DNA of 64,000 nt from Zygnema cylindricum. Taxonomy: Eukaryota; Streptophyta; Zygnematophyceae; Zygnematales; Zygnemataceae. The notes under the pieces were generated by a model. It saw only the letters and a list, made by a program, of their open reading frames with translations. It was not told the origin of the DNA and made no database searches. Positions 47,086 through 58,012 of this stretch are shown here, in pieces. A program made the position numbers and the translations under genes. Position 1 is the stretch's first letter. Each line of letters opens with the position of its first letter. Location of the stretch: assembly GCA_037447655.1 (NCBI GenBank), contig JBBHKE010002726.1, positions 62,001 to 126,000 of the forward strand, written 5' to 3'.

Positions 47086-47539
47086 ACCCAAATAACACCC
47101 AAATATAAATTAGTGTGGCGGCTGCCCGTCTTAACACCAAAATATAAACTATTAAAATGAGCGACGAGATGCGGCATGACAAGGTAAGGAAATTGCTTAA
47201 TATTGAAAGCATTCAAACTTACCTAGTAACTAATACGGTATATAACTCTTTGCTTAACAAAAAATATTAAAGCACGTGATCCATATAAGTGCAACACATC
47301 ACAATGTCTGCCATGCCCTTTTGGATTCCACAAAACTAAGTTTATTTCAATTTTTAATAACGCAACTATACTTGTGGATAGTTTAATGTAAACAAGTACG
47401 ATATAGGAACTCACTCTTTAATTATGCTTTATTAATTACCTTTTATAATCATTAGCTTTAAATTTTCTACCCTCCTTCAAATTATCGTGCTCACATGCTT
47501 GGTTATTTATTTGATAGCTGTGATGGGAAGGTAAGGTGG
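47086..47539. other. Anonymous AT-rich sequence left of the copia cluster
   Basis: No coding region or paired terminal repeat is recognised. It borders the truncated gag start at the left end of element C. Confidence 0.35.
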
Positions 47540-48512
47540 TGATTGTAATTCTGTGACCTCCATTGGTACACAGAATGTCCAGCTTATGTGAAGCCTCTAG
47601 GATAGTATATGCACTTTTGACTTTGACAATGAATAAGTCCCACCTGGGACGCAAAATATCTGACCAACTACAGCGCTGTGTAGTCTGGACTCCCCTGAGT
47701 CCGCAGCAAAAACAATCACTGAATTTGCTCACCTGAGCATTAAGTTATGGCTGACCAAAGTTGGTCTATAAATACAAGTGCACTCTGGGAGAGAGGCTGG
47801 AAAACCAAAAATATTCTAAGTCCTAAGCTACATCTCTAAGCCTACTACTAAGGTACTTCGACCAATCATAAGACTGTAAAGTACAAGAAGGTATAGGTAC
47901 CGCTGTACTTATTGTACGACCATAGTACGGCATGGCCGTTCCGCTGACGCGTGTCAGTTTCGGAGCCGTAGTTGTTCCTCCCGTGATATCCGCTGTTCAA
48001 CCATTTGTTGCCACGTGTCATCCACCGACATCTGGTCCGCAAATCGCCAAATGGCTATTCCGGTATTCCGGCTCCACTGTGAGCCGTTCGATCAGATCTA
48101 GACATTTGATTTCGTCCGTCGAAATTAAATGTTAACTCGTATATTTCGTGCGATCCCGATTTCGTGCGGACCGGTATGTTTCCATGCATAAATCATCCCG
48201 TAATTAGTTAAATGAAATGTCCGGCGCGGTATAGCTTTAAATAAATATCGCGCCATATGTATGTATCGATTTCTTCAAGACTTACTGGATAAGGCGCACG
48301 GCTGGTCCGTATGGTGATCATCCAGAGGTCACTGGATCAAGTCCCACAAAGAGCAGTATGTATTTTGCAGAAATTCTGTCCTGAATGATCTGCCTGTCTC
48401 CTTTAGCTGCAGCAGGCAGCCATGGCTGTATGCAGGTCCTCAGTGACTACGACAAGTATGAGGGCTGCAGTAAGTCCACAAGAAAGACTACAAAATACCT
48501 CTCTTTTCAACA
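47540..48512 (-). repeat. Element C 3' LTR (47610-48512) with trailing gag start
   Basis: On the minus strand the LTR begins TGTTGAAAAGAGAGG next to the purine tract and ends GTGCA at 47610. It is 903 bp. Beyond it comes CTATCCTAGAGGCTTCAC (a weak primer-site remnant) and ATGGAGGTCACAG at 47563, matching the gag start of element F (ATGGAGGTCTCAG). Confidence 0.8.
48277..48349 (+). other. tRNA-Arg-like module in the LTR (pol III A/B-box-like)
   Basis: TTACTGGATAAGGCGCACGG resembles the D-arm/A box of tRNA-Arg. About 45 nt further on, CACTGGATCAAGTCCCAC resembles a T-arm/B box (GWTCRANNC). No complete acceptor stem is evident, so this is a tRNA-derived or tRNA-mimicking sequence and not a tRNA gene. 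An equivalent sequence occurs at the same place in the LTR of element F. Confidence 0.45.
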
Positions 48513-48525
48513 CTCCCCTTATTTT

Positions 48526-51500
48526 CTAGTCTATCTTTTGCTTCAGTCCACACTTCTCCCTACAGAATATCAATTTAGGAGAAGGGACCGGTTTAGTCAT
48601 CATATCTGCTACCATCTCTCCATCCGGTCTATATTCCAAACTAATTATTTTATTCTCAACCTTCTCTCTAACAAAGCTCAAACGAATATCCATATGTTTT
48701 ACTTTAAAATTATCCTTAGGGTTTGCTGCAATTGCAATCGCAACTTGATTGTCACAAAAAACGTTTTGCACTCCGCTCTTCATATATCCCAATTCTTGAA
48801 GCAAAGATTTCACCCACATTAATTCTTTCACAGCAGAACAAGAGGCCATATACTCAGCCTCCATGGTGGACTGAGCAATCACCTTTTGTTGCTTACTACT
48901 CCAACAACAAGCCCCATTCCCAACAAACAACACATATCGAGAAGTACACCTCCTCATCGGAGCATCCCCATAACTCGCATCACTCCAAGTAGTGATGCTA
49001 GTGTTATCCCCACCCAGATGCAACCACAAATCTCTTGTTCCTACCAAATACCGCATGACCCTTTTTGGCCGCTTCCCAATCTTTCTTCCTAGGATCATTC
49101 AGACTCCTACTTAATACTCCCACAGTTGCTGCTATATCAGGACGAGTACAATTCATAAAATAGATCAAACTACCGACAACCTGTCTATACGGAATAGTTT
49201 GCATGAACTTTCTTTCCTCAGGTCCTAACTCATTATCTAAGATCAAGATTCCCTCTTCTGAGCTCCCCTCACTTCCCTTCTTTAAGTCCATTGGAGTCGT
49301 ACAACTATTTGCTTTATCTATTTGAAATTTTTCCAGCATATTCCCAATTGCTTCCTTTTGGGTTAGTCTAATTATCTTCTTTTCTCTATCCCTCTCCATT
49401 TGAATTCCCAATATGTACTTTGCCTCCCCCAAATATTTCATTTCAAAACTACTCTTTAGATCCTTTTTCAATCTATTAATTTTCACCATTGATTTACTCA
49501 AAACAAGCAAATCATCAACATATATGGCAATGAAAATTATACCTTCCTCATCCTCAAATAAGTAGATGGAATGATCCGAACTAATTCGGATATACCCCAA
49601 ACTTGTCAAAAACTCGTCCAACTTTTTGTTCCATTGGCGTGGAGCTTGCTTTAGTCCATAAAGGGACTTAATCAATCTGCACACCTGGCTTTCTTCTCCT
49701 TTCTCCACAAATCCTTCCGGTTGTCGCATGAAGATCTCTTCTTCTAATTCTCCGTGTAAGAAAGCGGTTTTGATGTCCATCTGGTGCACTTCCATATCTT
49801 CCGCTGTCGCGAGACTAAGTAGAATCTGGACGGAGGGGAGTCTAACAACTGGAGCAAAAGTCTCCTCATAATCGATTCCCTCCTTCTGTGTGAATCCCTT
49901 TGCCACTAATCTGGCTTTGTATCGCTCGTTAGTGTTATCTGGATTGAGCTTCAACTCAAACACCCACTTGCACCCTATTGGTTTTCTATCCGGAGGACAA
50001 TCCACCAACTCCCAAGTGTTTGCTTCCATAATGGAAGCCATCTCATCATTATTAGCAGTCACCCATCTACCACCTTCCGGACTATTAACTGCTTCTGAGT
50101 AAGTCTAGGGTTCGCTCAAATGTGATAGCTTAGTTACCTTGTTGTTCACTTGTCTCTCTTGAAGTCTCTTGCTGCTTCTTCTTCCTCCTTCAAATTTTGA
50201 TGCGGGAATCGAGGGTAATCTCGGGTTCCTCCGAACAACTTCACCTTCTCCCCTATCCGTGGAGTCCTTCTTCGGTCGTTCATCGTCCATTTCCCGTATT
50301 TCCTCGTTTTCTTCCTCGGTTTGAATCGGAAGATGTGACTCCAAAAGCGAGTCACTCTCGGTCAGATTTTTCTCTTACTCTGCACGGTCAGGCTGAACCG
50401 GAGTTCGGTTAGTAGAATCTGCATCTAACTCACTTTCAAATTCAATTCTAATTCTGACCGGTTTAGTATACTTAAAGGGATCTATGGATTTTCCTTCATC
50501 CATAACTACCAAGTGTTTTACTAGAATTATGTCTTCTCTACCGAGATCATAAACTCTATACCCTTTTACGTTCTCATCATACCCAAGTAAGTATCGCGGC
50601 TTTCCTCTAGCATCTAATTTCCAATCAGATTTTTCTATGTTTAAACTAAACACTTGACTTCCAAACACCTTTAAGTGTGATATGTTAGGTTTTCTCCCGG
50701 TCCATCTTTCATAAGGTGTTTGACCTTTTACAGTTGAGGTAAGGACTCTATTTTTGAGATAGTCAGCACAATTCATAGCTTCTGCCCAAAAACATTTCCT
50801 TATCTTTTTATCCGTCAACATACTACGGGCACTATCACTTAATGTCCGATTAAGTCTCTCGGCTCCACCATTTTGTTCCGGGTTCTTTGGGACAGTCTTT
50901 TGGTGTTGAACCCCTTCCTCTTTCAAGTAATCCTTAAACTCATTAGAAGTGAATTCCCCCCCATTATCACTTCTTACTCTCTTTATAGGTGTCTCATGAA
51001 GCTTTTCACTCCATAATTTATATTCCTTAAAATAAGCCAAAGCCTCAGATTTGTTATCAGAGAAATATACTCTAGAATATCTAGACCAATCATCAGTGAT
51101 ACTAAGCATAAATCTTTTCCCTCCAACTGATGGCACTTTAGCCGGTCCCCATATGTCAGTGTGAACCAAATCTAAAACCTTTTCACCCTTATATGATGCG
51201 GCTTTTGGAAAAGGCAACCTGTGAGCTTTTCCTTGAGTACACCCACTACAATCATCCAAAGTCTCATCATCTCCAAAATGTATGCCCTCAACTACACCCA
51301 TTTTCTTCATATCTTTTAATCTATCTAGATGCACATGTCCCAATCTTTTATGCCACATCATCAAATCACTTACACCAGCATAGTAAACTCCTGTCTTTCC
51401 ATTACTCAAATTCAGCTTAAACATTCCTTGGCTACCCTTTTCAGCTGTGGATACTTCATTCTCATACCTAGCAACAAAGACTCTTTTCTTAGTGCTAGTC

Positions 51501-51811
51501 TCAAAACCCTTATCATCTAAGACCGACGTAGAGATAAGATTCTTGTTCAACTTTGGGATAAAAAGAACATCAGAGAAAGTGACTATGGATGCCTTTCCAT
51601 CAACCAAGACTCTCAGATCCACAGATCCCACTAAATTAGTGGTGACTATTCTCCCATCCCCATACTCTATCTCTACAGTAGGGATCTTTCTCATTTTGGT
51701 AAACAATGGGTTTTCTCTACACATATGCATAGAGGCTTCTGAATCAATAATCCATCTTTCTTCAGGAGCTTCTCTTACTCCACCGAAAGCACACTTTTGC
51801 CTCCTTGGAAT
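48526..51811 (-). pseudogene. Copia pol of element C: protease, integrase, RT, RNase H
   Basis: Protease motif: WIIDSEASMHMC (51760-51725), with Glu where Gly is expected after Asp-Ser. The GAG-pre-integrase zinc region has HKRLGHVHLDRL and CSGCTQGKAHRLPF. The integrase core has DIWGPAKVPS, RSDNGGEF and EQNGGAERLNR, so the D,D,E residues are kept. RT has ERYKARLVAKGFTQKEGIDY, MDIKTAFLHGELEEEIFM and YVDDLLVLSK (about 49530-49500). RNase H has WSDASYGD, STMEAEYMA and FCDNQVAIAIA, and the end runs to 48526. In-frame stops near 50374 and 50104 and a frameshift near 49040-49060 disable it. Confidence 0.9.
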
Positions 51812-52169
51812 CTACGGCTCACCTTTCACCTCCAGCTCCTCGTTGAGGAGAAGTTCTCCATCGTCCTCATCGGAGTCCTCTTCGATGACTTGTGTTGCCA
51901 CAAATGCCTTCTTTTTCTTTGCGGCTGGTTTTCCGACCTGTTCCTCCTTTAATCTCAACTCTGACAGTTTAGTACACTCCGTCATGTAATGTCCCGGCTT
52001 CTTACAAAAGTGACAAAGCCCCTTTGGAGGCCTCGATCCAGATCCTTCCAATTGATTTCCTCTTCCCCCTCCACCAAAGTTTCCATAAGGTTTCTTGGAA
52101 TCCTTGTCTCCCCAATTAGTTCCAGCAGCCAATGCCTGAACACTCTTTCCTCCTCTACGAATCCCAATT
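51812..52169 (-). pseudogene. Copia gag C-terminal part (element C)
   Basis: This contains the zinc knuckle CHFCKKPGHYMTEC (about 52016-51975) followed by a Lys-rich and acidic linker. The N-terminal half of gag is missing because element D starts at about 52171. Confidence 0.85.
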
Positions 52170-52170
52170 G

Positions 52171-52889
52171 TGTTTTCCCGAAAGTTGAGTTCGGTTCAGT
52201 ACTTACCAAAATTAGTGTGACAATGAAGTTGGGAGTTCACGGTTCATTCACACTTGGGACACGCGTCGTCACTTGAGAGAAATGCGTGAGAATGTCCCCC
52301 GTGGACGTACGGAAATTTGGCTGGACCACGGGACTTTGTGAAGTCACATCTATAGTGCCAAATCCTCTAATCGGACGTCTGACAGTTGCCGCCAAGAAAT
52401 ACTGACTAGGCGTGACTAGATCACTATCACATTACATTATCTGAACTTCGGTGTAAATATTTGGCAGAACAAAATTTTGTCTGTAGTGAGTTAGTTGTTT
52501 AGTGTTGAGAATGTGGTTTATGTAGTGAATTAGTTGTTTAGTGTTGAGAATGTGGTTTATGACATACCTTCAGTACACAGGTGTACTCACAGTATTTGTT
52601 GTGTTAGAATGTTAGATGTACGGTTGGAATGCCTCCGTACAACTTAGTGTAGTTTCAGTGTATAAAAGTAGGACTTAGTGAATTTGATTCATTAAAAACA
52701 AATGATATGAAAAACTGTACACTCAGTTTTATGAAAATTCACCTCTGAATATCTCACAGATATGTGAGCAGAATTAAGTGAAATTTTATGTGTATGTTCT
52801 TTTGTATGATAACTACACCGTGGTAAAATTGTAGGACTATTGTGTCAGTGTGTTGAAACTTATTGTCTTTCGAATTCGCTGTTTTGCCA
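52171..52889 (+). repeat. Element D 5' LTR
   Basis: It shares long near-identical stretches with 57119-57807 (GGTTCATTCACA, GGACCACGGGACTT, AGTTGTTTAGTGTTGAGAAT). It contains a local 42-bp duplication (TAGTGAGTTAGTTGTTTAGT at 52493, again from about 52535) absent from the 3' LTR. The start is approximate because the first bases differ from the other LTR. TTGGTATTTGTGG just after the end is a candidate primer-binding site. Confidence 0.8.
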
Positions 52890-52929
52890 TTGGTATTTGT
52901 GGAAGCTTCCGCTCTTGATTTGTTCTACA

Positions 52930-53439
52930 ATGACTACTACTGCTGCTTCTTCTTCATCTTCAGTACCAACAGTTGTCTTTGAACAACAGGTTATGGGCCC
53001 ACCTTCACGAATTCCAGTCTTTGATGGACGTGAATATTTGTATTGGGCAGATCTGGTTATGTCTTACTTCAAGCAAGTGAAGCTTATTGATGTGTTAAAT
53101 GGATCCCTAACAGAATCTAATCCTAGCTTTGATCAGAAAAATGACCAAGCTTTGCATTTAGTGAAGCTTATGATATCAAAAGATTTGCATATGACAAATA
53201 TTAATGTTTCAAAGGCATCAAAATTGTGGGATGCTTTGAAATCTTCTTATATTAGAGCTACTAACCAGCATGAGATTATAACTGCTGGTCAGATCTATGA
53301 GTATAAGTACACAGGTGGTAGCATGGTGGAATACAGTAATCGGTTTCGAATGCTATTGTCAGAAAATGCATGTTCTGGGGGGACTTTCTCCCCTTATCAT
53401 CAGGCCATGATTCTCTTAAAAGGGCTACCTAGTGAATAA
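52930..53439 (+). CDS. Copia gag N-terminal part (element D)
   Basis: ATG at 52930 (MTTTAASSSSSVPTVV) follows the primer site and gives 169 codons to TAA at 53437. It has the gag signature GPPSRIPVFDGREYLYWADL and LHLVKLMISKDLHM, and the UBN2-type region LWDALKSSYIRATNQHEI. The gag protein would form the particle. Sequence continues after the stop, in part in other frames, to a zinc-knuckle remnant near 53640-53700 (HSFRACPLY), so this is a truncated product. Confidence 0.75.
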   Translation: MTTTAASSSSSVPTVVFEQQVMGPPSRIPVFDGREYLYWADLVMSYFKQVKLIDVLNGSLTESNPSFDQKNDQALHLVKLMISKDLHMTNINVSKASKLWDALKSSYIRATNQHEIITAGQIYEYKYTGGSMVEYSNRFRMLLSENACSGGTFSPYHQAMILLKGLPSE

Positions 53440-53829
53440 AAAAGAACCTCAGATGAAATGAAAAAATTGTCCAAACCTCTTTGGATTTTGCAAACAACTA
53501 TAGATTTTATCTTGTCAGAAGAAGCCACTTAGACAGTTTTAGGATCTAGGAAACCAGCTGTAGCATTCACGGCTCAATTTCAGAGGGAAAGTAGATATCA
53601 AGTGAATCAGTTGAATCCTCAATTTGAGAAATATGTTTATTGATATACTAATGGTCACTCCTTTAGAGCTTGTCCTTTGTATATAAAAGCTCTTGAAACA
53701 GGTATCTTCCGGAAAAGATGGAGACATCGCGGACCTCCCATCTCTGAAAGACCCCCGAATAAAACTGTTGCGTTTTCAGCGGAGGATACGGAATTGGAGA
53801 AGAAGAAGATCGAGGAATAAAAACATGAT

Positions 53830-56800
53830 GTGACCAGTTTTTCGAAAATTGTTGACAAAGAGTTCTTTACTCTTGCCAAACTCGACATGATGGGAGGAGA
53901 AAACGACCTCGGATGGATAATGGATTCAGACACCTCTTCACACATGTGCTTGAATAAGTCTTGGTTTAAAGAGATGTCTTCTATTCCTTTACCTCAGATA
54001 TTTTATGCTTGTTGCTATGTTGTTGAATCAAATGCTAAAAGGATTATAGATAAAGACTGTGTGATAGATGGAAAAGTTGTTAAGAGAACTTTGTATGATG
54101 TTTTGTATGTTCCAAAGTTTAAGAAAAAATTGTTTTTTACGTCTGTAGCTGAAAGCAAAGACTTTGAGGTTCTCCAGAAAAATGGCAAGAAAGAAGTGAG
54201 CAAGGATGGAAGAGTAGCTCTAGTAGGAACTAGAGGCCCAAACTTTTTGTACCGTATGGACCTTGCTTATAAAATTGATTTTGCTTACTCCAGTGTCCTA
54301 TGTGATAATGTTTTGTTGCATAAAAGGCTTGGTCATGTGCATCATGAGAGACTTACTAAGATGATAAACAGTAATATGATAGAGGGAGTCAAGCTTGGTA
54401 AAAAAGAGTCTCATGTTTGTGATGGTTGTGCTCCCGGAAAACTTCACAAGCTTCCTCTACCACAAGTTTCTGATCACCGACCCACATATCTCCTTGGTAT
54501 AATTCACTCTGATGTCTTCGGCCTTTCCAAAGTTCCCTCTCTTGGTGGCAGCCGCTACGTTGTCACCTTTATAGGCGACTAATTCGGTACAGTCCTCTAT
54601 ACTTTATGAAGGAGAAGAGAGAAGTCTTCCCTCACTTTCAAAACTACAAAATTTGGGCGGAGAAACTTCACGGCAAATCTATTCTTGATTTGCGGTCGGA
54701 TGGAGGAGAGTATGTATCTCATGCCTTTGCTGAATTTTTGAAAGAAAATGGCATCTCTCGTGAACTTACTGCTCCGTACACACCAGAACAAAATGGTGTA
54801 GCCGAGAGACTCAATCAGACTTTGACTAAATGTGCTCGCTCTATGATTGCCGATAAAGGTGTGGATCCAAATTTTTGGAGGGAAGCTTTTCATTATGCTT
54901 TCTACATCAGATTAGAGTAGAAACCTGAGCTGTTAAGGGTATGAAACACTATAAAGTATGGACAGGTAGAAAGGCAAATGTCAGTCAGTTTAGTGTCTTT
55001 GGTAGCAAATGTTTTTTCTTGGATAATCTTCCTAATTGGAAGCTTAGTCCAAAATCCATACCTGGTGTCTTTTTAGGCTATGATGAGGAATCTACAGGTT
55101 ATAGAGTATATAATCCTTAGAGAGGATGCCTTCACATAGCCAGGATTATTCAGATTAAAGAAGAGAGTCAATATGTGGATGTTTTTTGTATGGATGAAGC
55201 TAAAAGGAATGAGAAAATACAAGAGTATATCAATCTTGAGCAACTACCTTTTACTCCACCTCCTTCTACTTCCTCTACCTCTCTGCCGAATGTCTCTGGG
55301 CCCTCAGATCCTACTTCCGGAGCTGCTCCTACCACTATACGCCCTTTGCGGAGCACTAGGGGACCAACAGTTCTCGCGTCAGATTTTCCGAGGGGAAGAA
55401 GGCAAAGCAGCCGCCTTTGAGGCGACCGAGTGGAGAGTGCTTTTTCTGCAAGCACAGGGGAGCTGCTTACTAATTCATGAAGCCTTTTCCGTTCCTGAAA
55501 AGGATCATTGGATCTCGGCTGCAAATGATGAGATAAAGTCAATTATGGAAGCCCAAACTTGGGAACTTGTGGAGCTCCCACCGAACCGGAAAGCTATCGC
55601 TTGTTAGTGGGTCTTCAAATTAATATTGAATCTTGATAATACAATTGAGAGATATAAAGCTAGACTGGTCGCTAAGGGATTTAGTCAGAAGGAGGGAATT
55701 GATTATGAAGAGACCTTCTCTCCTGTGGTTTGCTTTCCTACTGTTAGAGTTTTGTTGTCTCTTGCTGCAATAGAGGATATGGAATTGCATCAGATGGACG
55801 TTAACGCGGCTTTCTTGTATGGTGATTTGGAAGAAGTAATTTATATGAAGCAGCTAGAGATGTATGCAGAAAAAGGGAAAGAAAATCTGGTCTGTAAACT
55901 GTTGAAGTCCCTGTATGGTCTGAAACAGGCTTCGAGACAATGGAACCTGAAATTAGATGAGTTTTTAACCAATCTTGGCTTTACCAATATCAGTTCAGAT
56001 CACTCAGTCTATGTAATGCAAGGTGAGGATGGATTGATTTATATGGCAGTGTATGTAGATGATTTGTTGTTGATTAGCAAATCTATCAATGAATATAATA
56101 AAACAAAATCAGATCTGAATTCTTGGTTTGAAATGAAGGACTTGGGTGAGGCTAAGTAGATTCTAGAAATTCAGGTAAAAAGAGATAGGAAACAAAAAAT
56201 TATTTATCTAACTCACAAAGAAACAATCTGGAACATGTTAGAAAAGTTTGGTATGTTAAAAGCAAAGGGGAGTGCCACCCCTATAGAATTCAGGCAGAAG
56301 TTAGAGGGTACGGAAACGGATGGTGGTGTTTTGGTTGATGATTTCTAGGATTCAGCGGAGGTAGATTCTATGTCCTCCATTCTTTACAGGCAGATTGTCG
56401 GAAGCCTCGTCTATTTCATGAACAGTACTCGTCCGGACATCGCAGCCGTGGTTGCAGCCTTTAGCCGAAGCCTGCAAAATCCGAGGAAGTCGGACTATGA
56501 GGGAGCAAAGAGAGTTCTTCGCTATCTTGTAGGAACTCAAAATCTTAGACTCTCTCTCGGTGGGGAGGAAGTCATAATTCATACATGGAGCGATGCGAGC
56601 TACGGAGATATGCCCAGCTGACGCTCCACCACAAGATACATTTTGAAGATAAGAAGTGGAACTTGCTGTTGGAGCAACAAACTTCAGAAGGTAATAGCTC
56701 AGTCTACCATGGAGGCTGAGTACATGGTTGCTAGCTCTGCAGCTAAGGAGTTACTTTGGGTAAAGTCTCTTTTCCAAGAGCTTCTCTTTATGCAATCTGG

Positions 56801-57038
56801 ACCACAGATAGTGTGGTGTGACAATCATGCAGCAATCGCTATTGCATCTAATCCCAGTCATCACTTTAAGAGTAAGCACATTGATATCAAGCTACATTTT
56901 GTAAGAGAAAAGGTGATAGGAAAAGTCTTGAAGTTGAGTTATTTACCGGATGAGCAAATGGTGGTTGATATGATGACGAAACCCTTACCTGCACCCAAAT
57001 TGAAGTTCTATAAAGAGGCAAGTGGATTGAGTGACTAG
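53830..57038 (+). pseudogene. Copia pol of element D: protease, integrase, RT, RNase H
   Basis: Block 53830-54582: protease motif WIMDSDTSSHMC (Asp in place of the usual Gly), then HKRLGHVHHERL, CDGCAPGKLHKLPL and integrase HSDVFGLSKVPSLGG. Block 54606-54920: RSDGGEY (one Asn missing, Asp kept) and EQNGVAERLNQ. Block 55173-55607 is the linker to RT (NDEIKSIMEAQTWELVELPP). Block 55626-56159 is RT with MDVNAAFLYGDLEEVIYM and YVDDLLLISKS. Blocks 56370-57038 are RNase H with NSTRPDIAAVVAAFSRSLQ, WSDASYGD, STMEAEYMVASSA, WCDNHAAIAIA and MMTKPLPAPKL. At least four breaks separate these. Confidence 0.9.
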
Positions 57039-57118
57039 CAAAGTCTAAAGCTTTAGGGGAGTTTTGTTTTTAGAAAGCTTTAGTCCTCTCTATGCCTCAA
57101 CTGTGAGGGAGAGAGAGC

Positions 57119-57807
57119 TGTTCAGGACTTAAGTTATTTTTGGTTGAGTTTGGTTCAAACTTACCGAAATTTTTATGATAGTGAAGTTGGGAGTTCACGG
57201 TTCATTCACAATTGGGACACGCGTCCTTACTTGAGGGAAACGCGTGAGAATGTCATCTGTGTACGTACGGAAATCCGGCAGGACCACGGGACTTCGTGAA
57301 GTCACATCTACGGTGCCAAATCCTCTGATCGGACGGCAGCCAGCCGCCGCCAACAAATACTGACGAGGCGTGACTTGATCACTATCACTTTACGTTGTCT
57401 GAACTTCGGTGTAAATATTTGGTAGAACAGAATTTTGTATGTAGTGAATTAGTTGTTTAGTGTTGAGAATGTGGTTTATGACATACCTTCAGTACACAGG
57501 TATACTCACAATATTTGTTGTGTTAGAATGTTAGATGTACGGTTGGAATGCCTCCGTACAGCTTAGTGTAGTTTCGGTGTATAGAAGTAGGACTTAGTGA
57601 ATTTGATTCATTAGGAACAAATGATATGAAAACTGTACACTCAGTTTTATGTAATTTCATTTCTGCATATCTCACAGATCTGTGAGCGGAATTCATTGAA
57701 ATTTTGTGTGTGTGTTCTTTTTTATGTTATCTACACTGTGGTAAATTTTCAGGACCATTGGGGAGTTTTTCTGAAAGTTATAGTCTGTCAAAGTTGCTGT
57801 TCAGCCA
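57119..57807 (+). repeat. Element D 3' LTR
   Basis: TGTTCAGGACTTAAG at 57119 follows the purine tract, and it ends CA at 57807. It is followed by a primer-site-like TCGGTATTTGTGG, as after the 5' LTR. Confidence 0.8.
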
Positions 57808-58012
57808 TCGGTATTTGTGGAAGCTTCCTCTTTTGATTTGTTATACGATGACTACTGCTGCATCTTCTTCATCTTCAGTGCCAGCAGTTGTCTCAGAACA
57901 ACAGGTCACGGGCCCGCCTTCACGAATTCCGGTCTTTGATGGACGCGAATATCTGTATTGGGCAGATTTGGTTAAGTCTTACTTCAAGCAAGTGAAACTT
58001 ATTGATGTGTTA
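57808..58012 (+). pseudogene. Second gag start of family D, truncated
   Basis: After the 3' LTR the leader and gag start recur: ATG at 57848, MTTAASSSSSVPAVVSEQQV and GPPSRIPVFDGREYLYWADL, through KQVKLIDVL. It is cut abruptly at about 58012, where minus-strand element E begins. The arrangement LTR-internal-LTR-internal implies a tandem copy. Confidence 0.8.

Larger units (their letters stand above)
47540..52170 (-). mobile_element. Ty1/copia retrotransposon C, 5' truncated by element D
   Basis: Read on the minus strand: gag zinc knuckle (from 52132), protease, integrase, RT, RNase H, polypurine tract ATAAGGGGAG, 3' LTR (48512-47610), then a primer-site-like leader and a new gag start (ATG 47563) cut at about 47540. 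The order IN before RT defines copia, and the sequence resembles the Tnt1-94 type. The pol frame is almost whole: from 52132 to about 49040 a single frame is broken by three in-frame stops (near 51810, 50374, 50104), with one frameshift before RNase H. Confidence 0.9.
52171..57807 (+). mobile_element. Ty1/copia retrotransposon D (both LTRs)
   Basis: A 5.6-kb element with LTRs at 52171-52889 and 57119-57807, gag, zinc knuckle, protease, integrase, RT, RNase H and a purine tract (GAGGGAGAGAGAG at about 57103). It is a different family from C, E and F. It appears to have inserted in the gag region of C. Frame breaks in the knuckle region, in integrase, before RT and inside RT/RNase H make it defective. 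A further partial copy of its 5' internal region follows the 3' LTR directly. Confidence 0.9.

Noticed and set aside
46607-47216. Overlapping 125- and 142-codon minus frames
   Set aside because: They arise from the degenerate tandem repeat and alternate in frame with its units.
48277-48349. A genuine tRNA-Arg gene
   Set aside because: The D-arm and T-arm resemble tRNA-Arg, but no closed acceptor stem or clear anticodon arm could be drawn.
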